Made by a program: the position numbers and the translations under genes. DNA of 64,000 nt from Neostapfia colusana (lineage: Eukaryota > Streptophyta > Magnoliopsida > Poales > Poaceae): positions 60,815,900-60,879,899 of the forward strand of contig JASWHV010000002.1 of assembly GCA_030760725.1 (NCBI GenBank), written 5' to 3'. Position 1 is the stretch's first letter. Every line of letters starts with the position of its first letter. Under the pieces are notes generated by a model, which was not told where the DNA came from, did not search any database, and worked only from the letters and a program-made list of their open reading frames with translations. Of this stretch, positions 50,193-59,738 are shown in pieces.

Positions 50193-53100
50193 TATCACAC
50201 CCGGTTTCTCCGAAGAACAACCGAGTGAATATCACATGTATGCCAGGATCATTTTCTCATACATGTGATGACAAATAGTGAAGCATCATTTATTACAAGC
50301 CAGGTGTCGAATATAAATAAGTCTTACATAGTGTACGTCTCGATGGACGATAATAAGTTCATAATATGTAAATAAAACAGCATCGGAAATATTATTCTTG
50401 TGGGCTCCGTCACAGGCGTTGCCCGGGGGACTCCATGAACCTAGAAAGAATCCTTCTTCGGGTCCGAAGTCTTGGTCATTGAACACTACATCATCCCCTT
50501 GAACTGAGCACTACGCAATTTATACCTATCACCTTAGCTTACTAAGCACCTACATTACTACATAGGTGAAATGGTCCCAATCTCCCAACCCATCATCATA
50601 ATCAAATAACCATAACATCATTTCCAATATTAAGCTCCCCGCTTAACATCCACAACTTCCAAAGTCATCATCCTCTAATCATGAATAAGTCCAAGCCGCT
50701 CTTGACCGTGAGCACGACTGTCATGACAGTTTTGACTCTGCAGAGTTTGCACCACTGTACCCACATGTAGTGATTTCATCCCCCGTTGCCGGGTGGACTA
50801 AAAGAACCTCCATTATGCCAGTGGCCACGAACCACATTCACACTTTCCAGGTGTGTAGCCAGGAGATCACTACGAAGCCTTTACAAAGGGATTCCCGACA
50901 AGCATGGGCCCACTGAAGTTTCGCCCCTAACAGCATACAAGAGGCTCCAACCCCGCTGCAGTGGCCCCTCTTGAGCCTTGCGGTTCATATGGTAGTCCAG
51001 CTGACACCTATTCCCCGCACCATCCAACACACCCATACTACGCCGGGGATACACCTAATTAATTGGCCAAGCTGCCCCATCTCAGCATGTGGTTGGCACG
51101 GTAAAGCCAGGTTACATGCTCCATGAACCGGTCGTTAGGATCCAGGCAAGTACTAAACACAAACCCGAGTCTCGTGCACCCAGCATCAACCAAATTATCC
51201 AACTTGCCTCGATCCCTACCTCTACATAACTCATAATATCGCATTCAAGAGTAAGGTAAATAAATTGATGATCTCATATCCCAATTATCCCATTCTAAGC
51301 ATCGCTAAGCATAATAATAAATGACCTGATAAAATAAATCCCAACCCAAGCTACAAGAAAACAAGGTATTGCAATTCTAGGAAACTTTCTAGCATGGGTT
51401 TCATATTTCAATTGACAATGCAAATAATTCTATCTACACATCCTAGTATAGGATCAAAGTGGTCAAGGACACTTGCCTTCTTCCTACTGCTCTGGGAATG
51501 GAAAGTCTTGGTCTTGGTCTTGGAAGGGAAGAACTTGCTCTGGGGCAGGTTCTACTCATGCCAATACACATAGCAAAAGAAAACACAATCCATAAGACAT
51601 AGTTCACACTTTCACTTCATGCAAACCACACATACATACCTATGAAAGTCATTCACATTTCTAAGTGTTGGGGTCACTCTATATGGGTTGATTTTTGGCC
51701 TACATGCACTTTTTAACATATGTATATGATTTCTAACTTTTGTATTCAGACTTCTGTTTACACACTATATATGAATTTCCAATTTAAACAAATTCCTTAT
51801 ATTCAATTAATACACTTCTTAGCTACTAAGTTTGCATGAAAGGTAATTTCCTTCTCCAAATAGGTTTTCAGATCTTCTACCAAATCCTAAAATGAAGTTT
51901 TTGGAGTTAGAGACTTCATCTATCATTTTCTAATTATGCATACCCATTTTCCTATATTTTTCAGATTTACTTTTTATGCCTAAAAGTGAGTTTTAACATT
52001 AAATAGTAGGGCATATCATATAAACAGAATATGTTCTGATATAAAAATATTAAATAATATATTTTTGAACTTCTCCTCTGATGTGAACTAATTTAAATTT
52101 ATTTTATCAGTTTTTAGAGTTATTTCCTAGCCTAAAATGTGTTTCTAGGACTAATAAATATGAACATCATTTAGACAGATTCATTTCAGCTTAAAATCTA
52201 TTTTTAACTCATTCTAAAGCTTTCCAAATGCTAGGAGAGTTTAAATTTGAATTTACAATGTGTTTGCCTCACCTTTTAAATTTAAATCCTAATCACATAT
52301 TCAATTTCTGAATTTAATATCATATAGGGTCAAAAAAGTAAATCCACCCTACTACAGGGTCTAATTTATTATTTCATAAATTTTCAGGGGTCTAACTACA
52401 CATAACAGAGGTGGTTTTCCTCATTTTTATTAAGTCCAGGGGCTAAAACTGATTTTTAAATGAATTTACACGCATTTTTGAAGTTCCTGGGGCTAGATCA
52501 GAAGTTTCAGGGGCTACCTCGTGTTTTCCGAGATCCCCAGGGGGTAGCGCGTAAGAATACCGGCCTTTATAATGCGGGGCCGACGTGGACCGTCCGATTT
52601 AAAACAGACGGTTGAGATTATAACGCGAAGCGGTACGGGTTAGATCTAATAGGAACCACACGATTTAAAATGGACGGGCCTCAGGGGGCCACGTCGCCCT
52701 GTCCGTGCGCGGGCAGCGCTGCCCGGCGGCGATCTCGCCGGAGAACTTTGGATCTTCGTCTATACCTCCTAAAACTGGGATTTCATGGCATAGATCGGTA
52801 GAGGGGAGGTCGGGGATCTCACCTCGGGGTTTTTCTTGAGCTCGGAGGCCCTGGAAGGCGGTCGGTGACGAGGTCCGAGGTGAAAACGCGGCGGTGCTCG
52901 TCGGAGCTGTGTCTAGAGCGCAAAACACCGGATTTCCTTCACCTGCGAGACTCCACGGAGGCGGTGGAACATGATCGGCGCGTTAGATCAGAAAATCCGA
53001 GCAAGGATCGAGAGAAAACGGCTGGAGAAGCTCTGGTTCTCACCGGGAGGAAAAACAGCCGATCGGGGGGAAAAATGGGGCAATGCTGGTGTTTATATAG

Positions 53101-53488
53101 ATGAGGGAGGGCGGCGGTCTGTTGGGATCGAGCTGGAGTCGTCCGGGGCCAGAATTCGGCTGGGGGACGCGGGTTTCCAGGGGTAGTTTGGATTTGGGTG
53201 CGCGGAGGAGTCCGGGTTGTTGGCGCGAGCGATAGGTGAGGGATGACATGCGGGCCCCGCGTGTCAGTGAGAGGGAGAGAGGGTCGCGGGGCTGTGGGCT
53301 GGCGCGGGAAATGGTGGGCCGGCTGGTGGGTTTCGGCCCACTGGCCGGGGGGTTTCTTTTTTATTTTTCTTTTTCTTTTATGTTTTGATTTGAATTTGAA
53401 TTCCAATTTGAATTTGAATTTCTACACCACATGCAATACGTCCAAAAATTTTTAAATTCCCCTCTTGACAGATTTTTGGGGTGTTACA
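50193..53488 (-). repeat. 5' LTR of element A (minus copy)
   Basis: 3296 bp. Its inner end reads GTGTGATA on the minus strand instead of the usual TGACA, one point mutation in the terminal dinucleotide. It lacks about 117 bp near 50509 relative to the 3' LTR and has a short deletion in the GC-rich part near 52725. TATA-type box at 53092-53098 (minus). Terminal hairpin at 50231-50269. Confidence 0.92.
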
Positions 53489-54848
53489 CCGGCTGTGGCG
53501 TCTGAGTCCCCGGCACACTCCTGGCCGTCGCCCCACCGGCGTCCTTCCTAGAAGCCCCTCCGCCTGAGGAAGAGTGACGGGACGCTTGGGGTTCCTCGGA
53601 CTGCCGCTGTCCAGGAAGAGACCCACCGGAGTGGGACACCCGGGGTCTCTTTGGGTCGCCACTCGACGGACCAACGCCTCCGGGAGATGGGCGCAAGGGT
53701 GCCCCGGCCACCTGGCTCGGCGCAAGCGACGCCCTTGGAGGAGACCGGGCACGTTTCTTCTCTGGCTGCCCAGGGGTCGGCTGCTTCCCCTTCCCCTTGT
53801 CGGCGGCTTGAGTTCCACCGGCCCTCGGCGCGGGTTGGTCAACGACAGAGGCCTCGTGCTCCAATCCGGAGCGCTCGGTCCCTGGGATCGAGATGCCCCG
53901 GAGGTAATCCCCAACCTGACGAACGGCGATCCCAATGTCGTCGAGGTTCGGCATCTTCCGCAGCAGCTCTGACCTCCTCTGCGGCTCCAAGAAGAGGGGA
54001 GTGGCAGAGGTCGGGAAGGCGAGGTCGCCACCAGTGACGTAGTCGCCGCTCACCTTGCCCACCATCTCGTACAGCTCCTCATCGGAAGGATCAGAGCTAA
54101 GACCCCTCTCCAACCTGGTGCAGTCGTGCTCACCAGTGTAGTACCATGCCGGTCGGTTGCGCTGCTGCAATGGCACAATACGGCGTGACAAGAAATCCAC
54201 TAGCACCATCAGGGACGTCAGCCCCTCGTTGGCCAGAAATCGGATCCGCTCCAAGACCGGTGCGTACTCCTGCTACAGCTCTGGGACCTCCTCCCAGAAG
54301 CGATGCTCGGTGGTTGGGCTGGCAGTTGGGAGCTGCAGGCGATCGTGCTCGTCGGTCTGCACGATCACCCAGTTCTCCCTCCAGTTTTCCCACCTCAACG
54401 GACTGAAAGGTAGAAGGTACCCAGAGGCCTTCGGGTCCTTGCAGAGATGCTGGAAATAGTACGCGCCCAGATGTGTCTTCGAGCTGCGCCCGGTCGTCCG
54501 CAACACGAAGAAGTAGCGGAAGAGCGTCGCTGAAGCATGCACCCCCACAAACATCTCGCAGAAATGGATGAAGACGGCGGCCATCGCGAAGGAGTTGGGG
54601 GAAAGGTGGTGGAGCTGGAGACCGTACGTCTCCAGCAACGTGACGAGGAAGGAAGAAATTGGCAGGACGAACCCCGCCATGGCGTAGGTAGTAAAGAAGA
54701 TCATCTCCCCCTTTTCCATGGCGTTTCTGCTCCTCCGTTTGCCAGCCCAGCAGCCTGCGCACTCGTCCGAGCTCGGCTGACCGAGCGAGACGCGACGGAA
54801 GCAGGTTGGAAGCCATGGCAGGGGAGAGCTCAAGAACAGGGAAGACAA
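53489..54848 (-). pseudogene. 5' part of the antisense ORF of C1: Transposase_28-type domain
   Basis: The frame open from 54848 encodes a segment typical of the plant family Pfam calls Transposase_28 (putative gypsy-type transposon, PF04195): KGEMIFFTTYAMAGFVLP, HLSPNSF, FCEMFVGVHA, RYFFVLR, GAYYFQ, then EHDCTRLERGL near 54120. A TAG at 54273-54275 breaks it once. The likely true start is ATG at 54816 (MASNLLPSRLARSAELGRV) in another frame, which needs a one-base shift before KGEMIFF. The frame runs into element A at 53489 and continues at 40922. Despite the Pfam name, no transposase activity is established; the family is linked to LTR retrotransposons. It is antisense to the element's own genes. 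Confidence 0.75.
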
Positions 54849-55312
54849 AGGTGTAAGAGCTTAAGGAAGGTGCAAGCGCTGGGAAGTGCGAAGGGAAGCC
54901 GCGATGCGGGTAAGATCCCCTTTTAAAACTTCCCAGGTGCGATTCAAAGCGATTCGAAACTCTTCGAATACGCCGCATGGGAAACCGCTTTGGCTCCAAG
55001 ACCAAGCGTCTATAACAAGTGGACCCAAGTCGTCCAGCTGAAGCGGTGGGCCAAGAAGTCAGTCTCCCAAGGAGATGAGCCGGCAAGAAGCTTCGGCGGT
55101 TCTAGAAAAAAGCACCGCAACGTGCAGAAGTGGCAGCATTAGGAACTGCCGCAGTAAAAGCAACCATCAAGTGGGCACACGCTCCCACAATCCCGCGACT
55201 GTTCGTGCTCCGGCAACGGTCAATGCGGGACTTAGAGAAAGTGCGCGTAGTGGAAGAGACGGAGGCCCCACCTCGGGCTCGCTATCTCCCCCGAGATGGG
55301 CCCGGGGGCCAC
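54849..55312 (+). other. Region between the antisense ORF and the 3' LTR of C1, with polypurine tract
   Basis: Presumably contains the promoter and leader of the antisense ORF; no TATA box is convincing. The plus strand ends with GAGATGGGCCCGGGGGCCAC just before the LTR, a GC-rich polypurine tract of the kind seen in Tat elements. No other gene is seen. Confidence 0.5.
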
Positions 55313-56397
55313 TGTCGGTACCCTCGATATGGGGTACCCCCGCGCACAGGGGAAAATACCTAAGGACCTCGCCCTTCTCCGCAGGGAGAGCTCCGAAGGC
55401 GCCACGTGTCCAGCGGGGCCAGACCTCCCTCTCCTCAGAGGATAGCTCCGGACCCGCCACGTGGCCAACTGAGCCGGACCTCCCCCCTCCGCGGGGAGAG
55501 CTCCGAAGGCTCCACGTGTCTCGCGGAGCCGGACCTCCCTCTCCTCAGAGTTGAGCTTCGGGCCCGCCACGTGACCAGCAGCAGCCGGACCTCCCCCCTC
55601 CGTGGGGAGAGCTCCGAAGGCTCCACGTGTCCCGTGGGACCGGACCTCCCTCTCCTTAGAGGAGAGCTCCGGACCCGCCACGTGGCCAGCAGAGCAACGG
55701 TGCCTGCCCCCGAGCGGTAGGCAGCAGGAGTAAAGACGCGCCATACCTTGCCCGTACAAGGTATTCAAGACCCGCGCCTTCCCAAGACGCGGAGACGCGG
55801 AGCACGCCTCTATCAGGTGCCGTTGCACCCAGTCACATCGCAGACTGGCGCGCTGTGTCAGTGCCTGCCCGCCAATAAACACAGCGACAAGACATCCCCT
55901 GCCGCCCCTGCCATCATCAACCACTACGACTAGCCTGCGGCATGGGCAGGGCGGCAGAACAAAGACTTGGAAGCCTTCACCAGAGACAACTACCGGCATA
56001 ACTGCAGATATGGTAGATGGCAGGAAATCTCCCCGGGACCACCTGTCGGGTCCCGGGCCCACCTTGTAAGCCGCTCGAGCCTTGGACTATAAAAGGCTCG
56101 GGTAGGCAACGTGAGCAAGGGTTCGAACTCTGTTGACTCGCATGCTAGACATCACTCACCCTCAAGCTCAGGACTCCGGTTCTGAGCAGCAAGCAATACA
56201 GCGAGCATCTCTGCTCACCGTGGACGTAGGGTTTTACGCTCTGGCGGCCTGAACCACGTAAAACTCCCTGTGTCAAGCTTCTCCCTCGATCGTCCCTAAC
56301 GCGGAAGCTCTCCGCGAGTGACTAGCCCCTCTGAAAAAGAACCTCCGTGGGCAGCCCAGTGCAGGCCCGGGGGAAGTGTCGGCTACACACTTCGACA
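55313..56397 (+). repeat. 3' LTR of element C1, with a 55-bp G-box array
   Basis: 1085 bp from TGTCGGTACCC to CACTTCGACA. Between 55380 and 55700 six units of about 55 bp each carry CACGTG, at 55403, 55458, 55513, 55568, 55624 and 55679. A TATA box (TATAAAA, 56088-56094) follows about 400 bp later. It aligns throughout with the LTR of C2. After it no primer site is found (ACGTC follows), so it is a 3' LTR. Confidence 0.9.
55403..55684 (+). promoter_or_regulatory. Six CACGTG boxes at 55-bp spacing (C1 LTR)
   Basis: Spacing 55, 55, 55, 56 and 55 bp. Units alternate between a form with CTCCACGTGTC and a form with CGCCACGTGGCC, so the array is three 110-bp dimers. CACGTG is the core of the plant G-box and ABRE, bound by bZIP and bHLH factors; that these are LTR enhancers is inference. 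Confidence 0.7.
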
Positions 56398-57656
56398 ACG
56401 TCTTAGTAATAAATAAATGTAGAAAAATAAAGAAATTCCAAATAAATAAGGATGAAAGTAGTAATTAGAAAATAGAAGTAGTTCAACATAAGCTAACATA
56501 ATAGACTAATAGACTAAAAGTTCAACATCTCTCAAACTCTCAAGTCCCATGATCTCATTTGTCAAACTCTCAAGTCTCAATATCCATCGTCAAACCCATT
56601 GTGAATTGTAGGATTATTTTCTTCTCCACCCGATCCTTCATCACTATCAGTCACACCCATGTCATCATGTGGATCTTCCATCAAGTCCGAATCATTAGCA
56701 TCTTCTTCACCTTCCTCAACATCTTGTGCCCTCATCTAGTTCTTTTATTTTTTTCCAGGTAAGCTGGCATTTCTTTCCTAATCTCAGTGGTAGTATTGGA
56801 GCACATAAGGGTATCAGCATATCCACCTGCAAGATGCTCTTTCAACCTTTTGATTCCTCCTGTTGTCACGGTCTTGCAAAGATTGCATGTCACCTTGTCT
56901 CTGTTCCCAATTTCCGTCCAATAACCGTACTTCCATCCTGGATCATTGGACTTTGTTCTTCGTTTAGGATCAACCATTGGATCATAAGCATCTACATTCA
57001 TAGAAGCATCAGCAGAACCAACACTCTCAATTAGATTCAATGTCAATTTTCAATCCTACATGAGCAGCAAGCAAATTGGTCGGTGAGAGTGAGACCACAC
57101 TTCGTACATGCATGAGTACTTGAATAGCATGTAGCAACCAGCTCCAGCTCAATCTACATTCACATGAGGCACAGAAACTCATAGAGTTTCACTTACACTA
57201 ACCCGTGCAGCGAGCCAGCAAACAGAGATAGACGCAGAGCCACCGAGCAGAACAGAGCAGGGACAGAGGGAGAGCCGCCGCCTAGCAGGGACGCGCCGCC
57301 GAGCAGGGGAGCCTGGGGAGCGCAGTGCCGCCGAGCAGGGCCGAGTAGGGCTGGGCGCTGCCGAAGATCTCGCCACCTTCCAAGGAGCCGCCGCCGCCTT
57401 CCTCTGAGCCGCCGCCACCAACCCTAATCAGCAAACCGAGCCTTCTCTGTCTCTACGCACGGTGCGGGCGGCCGAGCGCTTGGCTGAATAAAGCCCAATT
57501 TGATCCCGAGCTAACGCGTGGCCTTGAGCTCGCCTCGGTGGACGCCTGAAAGACGCCTTACGGACGCCTTAGGCTCGGGAGTAAGGCGAAGGAGATGCGT
57601 TGCCGCCGCCGGTCGCCTTACCGCTTAAGCACTTAAGCGACGCCTTAACAACTATA
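56398..57656 (-). mobile_element. Element F2: hAT element encoding a BED finger, left end cut by C1
   Basis: The right end, on the minus strand TATAGTTGTTAAGGCGTCGC, matches the F1 end, followed by many AAGGCG-type repeats (57540-57650). The left part (56398-56560) matches the right interior of F1 and breaks off within a TAAGACG repeat exactly where the C1 LTR ends. So C1 inserted in the subterminal repeats of F2, and roughly the last 70 bp of F2 are missing with the lost left side of C1. Inside is a BED-finger ORF (56590-57046). F2 is about 1.3 kb, far shorter than an autonomous hAT element. Confidence 0.75.
56590..57046 (-). pseudogene. hAT transposase N-terminus: BED zinc finger plus acidic tail
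   Basis: Starts at 57046 (MTLNLIESVGSADAS). It contains DPGWKYGYW, then CNLC and HLAGGY and a later Cys, in the spacing of a BED-type zinc finger as found at the N-terminus of plant hAT transposases. The finger frame stops at about 56732 after EKNKRTR. An acidic segment (DVEEGEEDANDSDLMEDP) continues in another frame to a TGA at about 56590. The catalytic and dimerisation domains are absent. It could bind the element ends without cutting; whether it is expressed is unknown. Confidence 0.75.
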
Positions 57657-57867
57657 ATCCTTTGTAGAGCTTATTAAGCAGGTTGATCCGTCCTCCTCCA
57701 GCCTCCCCACAGTCCCGATTTGACTGACATACCAATTGAGTCCGAGGAGTCCCCGAAATCGCTCACTCAACGAATGGTTCACCGCGTGGAATGAGTCGCA
57801 ACCTACGAGGGAGGGCAAAAGAAGCGAGCAGGGGAGTCTCCTAGGTGGGGGGGGGGGGTGGACTCAC
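57657..57867 (-). other. Start of intron 1 of the Dim1-like gene, with a C run
   Basis: The minus strand begins GTGAGTCCA at 57867, a good 5' splice site, followed by a run of 12 C (57847-57858, G on the plus strand). It continues to the right end of F2 at 57656. No 3' splice site or second exon was found before the transposons. Confidence 0.55.
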
Positions 57868-58002
57868 GACGTCGTCAAGGTGGAGGCAGGCGTCGTCGGC
57901 GGCGCGGCCAAAGTGGAGGACCAGGACCTTGTCGAGAGTGTCACGGATGGCGGCGTCCACATCTCGCTTCCGCCGCAGCGTCGGCAGCAGCGTCGACGCC
58001 AT
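57868..58002 (-). pseudogene. Exon 1 of a thioredoxin-like protein 4B / Dim1-like gene; remainder not found
   Basis: 45 codons from ATG at 58002 to a phase-0 splice donor. The protein starts MASTLLPTLRRKRDVDAAI and contains DKVLVLHFGR and CLHLDDV. It agrees closely with the start of TXNL4B (Dim1-like, thioredoxin fold, pre-mRNA splicing and cell-cycle role): S-LLP-L--K--VD-AI--T--KVLVL-FGR--D--CL-LDD. Known: this family keeps the thioredoxin fold without the redox CXXC and associates with the spliceosome. The next exons should lie to the left, but that side is hAT and retrotransposon DNA to beyond 33 kb, and none were recognised. So this is a truncated gene or a gene with an enormous intron; the coding sequence of the exon itself is undamaged. 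An upstream in-frame ATG at 58047 is less likely. Confidence 0.7.
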
Positions 58003-58666
58003 CGCTGCACCGGCGGACGCCTCTAGCCCAAGTCGAGAAATCAACAAGATTCTTGAGGGCGGGGCAAGCGGAGGTGGGGTGGGGGGCCAGATTTGACGTG
58101 GAGGTGCAGTCGTCTATCGCTCTGGGAATCTTTGCTTCCGCCCAGAGCAAGACGCAGCCGTGCTCCGTCCACCCCTTCTTTCTTTTACTGTCAGATGGGA
58201 CCCACCTGAATTTTTTTTCCTCCTCTGACCATGGTGTCCAGCCCGCGTCTCCGTTTTCCATGCTCTCTCGACTCCACCTTTCTAATCATTTCCGCTCCTC
58301 TCCTCTGCTCCTACGGCCACTAGCGAAGAAGATTGGAGGTCGGGTCTAGATTCAAATTTGTTGGAACAATTCTTTCTTATGGTTGGAGCAATGATTGTCT
58401 ACGGCTAGAATAATGATTTTCTATGTATAGAACATTTCATATGAGTAGCCAAAACATTCGGTTTATTAAGTGGAACAATTTTGTTTTTCCCTTTGAAACA
58501 AGGCATAGCTCGGTCATGGGTCCGTCAAGTATTCAAGTCAGTAATGTTACTAAGCTTTGGCCCGTTATTTTGGTATTCAGTTTGGTTTGTGCGTCTTATT
58601 TTGAATGTTTGACGCCCAATTCCAATTCAAACAACATTTCTTTGTACAAAAATGCTTCTTCACTGC
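58003..58666 (-). promoter_or_regulatory. 5' flank of the Dim1-like exon
   Basis: Host-like DNA between the exon and retroelement C2. Next to the exon it is C+T-rich on the coding strand and G+A-rich on the other, as in many plant 5' untranslated regions; further right it becomes A+T-rich. No clear TATA box. It would hold the promoter of the gene, cut off at 58666 by the C2 LTR. Other open frames here look like chance. Confidence 0.45.
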
Positions 58667-59709
58667 TGTCGGTACCCTCAATACGGGGTACCCCGCGCAC
58701 AGGAGAAAATGCCTAAAGACCTCGCCCTTCTCCACAGGGAGAGCTCCGAAGGCGCCATGTGTCCAGCGGGGCCGGACCTCCCTGTCCTCAGAGGAGAGCA
58801 CCAGACCCGCCACGTGGCCAACTGAGCCGGACCTCCCCCTCTGCGGGGAGAGCTCCGGAGGCTCCACGTCTCCTGCAGGGCTGGACCTCCCTCTCCTCAG
58901 AGAAGAGCTCCGGGCCCGCCACGTGGCCAGCAGAAGCCGGACCTCCCCCCTACGCGGGGAGAGCTCCAAAGGCTCCACGTGTCCCGCGGGGCCGGACCTC
59001 CCTCTCTTCAGAGGAGAGCTCCGGGCCCACCACGTGGCCAGCAGAGCAGCGCTGCCTGCCCCCGCGCGATAAGCAGCAAGAGTAAAGACGCGCCATACCT
59101 TGCCCGTACAAGGTATTCAAGACCCGCGCCTTCCCAAGGCGCGGAGACGCGGAGCACGCCTCTGTCAGGTTGCGCCCAGTCACATTGCAGACTAGCGCGC
59201 CGTGTCAGAGCCTGCCCACCAATAAACACAGCGACAAGACATCCCCTGCTGCCCCTGTCATCATCAACCACTATGACTAGCTTGCGGCATGGGCAGGGCA
59301 GCACAACGAAGACTCGGAAGCCTTCGCCAGAGACAACTACCAGCGTAACTGCAGATACGGTAGATGGCAGGCAATCTCCCCGGGGCCACCAGTCGGGTCC
59401 CCGGCCCACCTTATAAGCCGCTCGAGCCTTGTACTATAAAAGGCTCAGGTAGGCAACGTTAGTGGGGGTTCGCCTCTTACACACTCTCGCACCCTCGCAG
59501 CAAACAATACAACGAGCAACTCTGCTTACCGTGGACGTAGGGTTTTACGCTCCAGCGTCCTGAACCATGAAAAAATCCCCGTGTCAAGCTTCTCCCCCAA
59601 TCGTCTCTAACACTGAAGCTCTCCATGAGTGACTAGCCCCCTCCAAAAAAGAACCTCCGCGGGCTGCCCAGAGCAGGCCCGGGGGAAGTGTCGGCTACAA
59701 ACTTCGACA
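58667..59709 (+). repeat. 5' LTR of element C2
   Basis: 1043 bp, TGTCGGTACCC to AACTTCGACA. It has the same six-unit array as C1 at 58756-59036, with two CACGTG cores lost by single changes (58756 CATGTG, 58865 CACGTC). TATA box at 59435-59441 (TATAAAA). Downstream of it is the untranslated part with GGCTCAGGTAGGCAACG. Confidence 0.93.
59435..59441 (+). promoter_or_regulatory. Putative TATA box of the C2 LTR promoter
   Basis: TATAAAAGGCTC, also present in the C1 LTR at 56088-56094. It lies about 400 bp after the G-box array and 270 bp before the LTR end. Confidence 0.7.
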
Positions 59710-59711
59710 TA

Positions 59712-59729
59712 TGGCGCGCCAGATAGAGG
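59712..59729 (+). other. Primer binding site of C2 (tRNA-Arg type)
   Basis: TGGCGCGCCAGATAGAGG begins three bases after the LTR. A site starting TGGCGCGCCA is, as I recall, that of RIRE2-type rice elements and is complementary to a tRNA-Arg; the tRNA was not checked. Confidence 0.7.
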
Positions 59730-59738
59730 GCTTTTCCC

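Larger units (their letters stand above)
40927..53488 (-). mobile_element. Element A, minus copy: full-length Ty3/gypsy chromovirus with orf0
   Basis: A 12.6-kb element with a perfect target duplication CCGGC (40922-40926 and 53489-53493). 5' LTR 50193-53488, primer site 50172-50188, orf0 remnants 49203-49972, gag-pol remnants 44405-48872, polypurine tract 44361-44373, 3' LTR 40927-44360. The order of parts is the same as in the plus copy at 12745-25265, but the LTRs differ clearly between the two copies (for example no microsatellite, different GC-rich promoter part), so they are different subfamilies. More coding breaks than in the plus copy suggest that this insertion is older. Confidence 0.95.
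39461..56397 (+). mobile_element. Element C1: Tat-lineage Ty3/gypsy element, 5' truncated
   Basis: What remains is the region between pol and the 3' LTR, with an antisense ORF, followed by a polypurine tract and the 3' LTR (55313-56397). The 5' LTR, gag and pol are missing: the left edge at about 39461 abuts the truncated LTR B2. The LTR is of the same family as C2 (58667-59709), whose gag-pol identifies the lineage. An extra, often antisense, ORF between pol and 3' LTR is known for several Tat-lineage elements (for example Grande in maize). Element A (minus copy, 40927-53488) is inserted in the ORF. Confidence 0.8.

Noticed and set aside
55380..55720. The 55-bp array as a CRISPR-like array or a coding repeat
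   Set aside because: Units are contiguous without unique spacers, lie within a eukaryotic LTR before a TATA box, and the open frames across them occur on both strands.
55313..59709. LTRs at 55313-56397 and 58667-59709 as the two ends of one element
   Set aside because: A polypurine tract lies to the left of the first and a primer site to the right of the second, so the internal regions point outward. Between them are a hAT element and a host exon. They belong to two elements.
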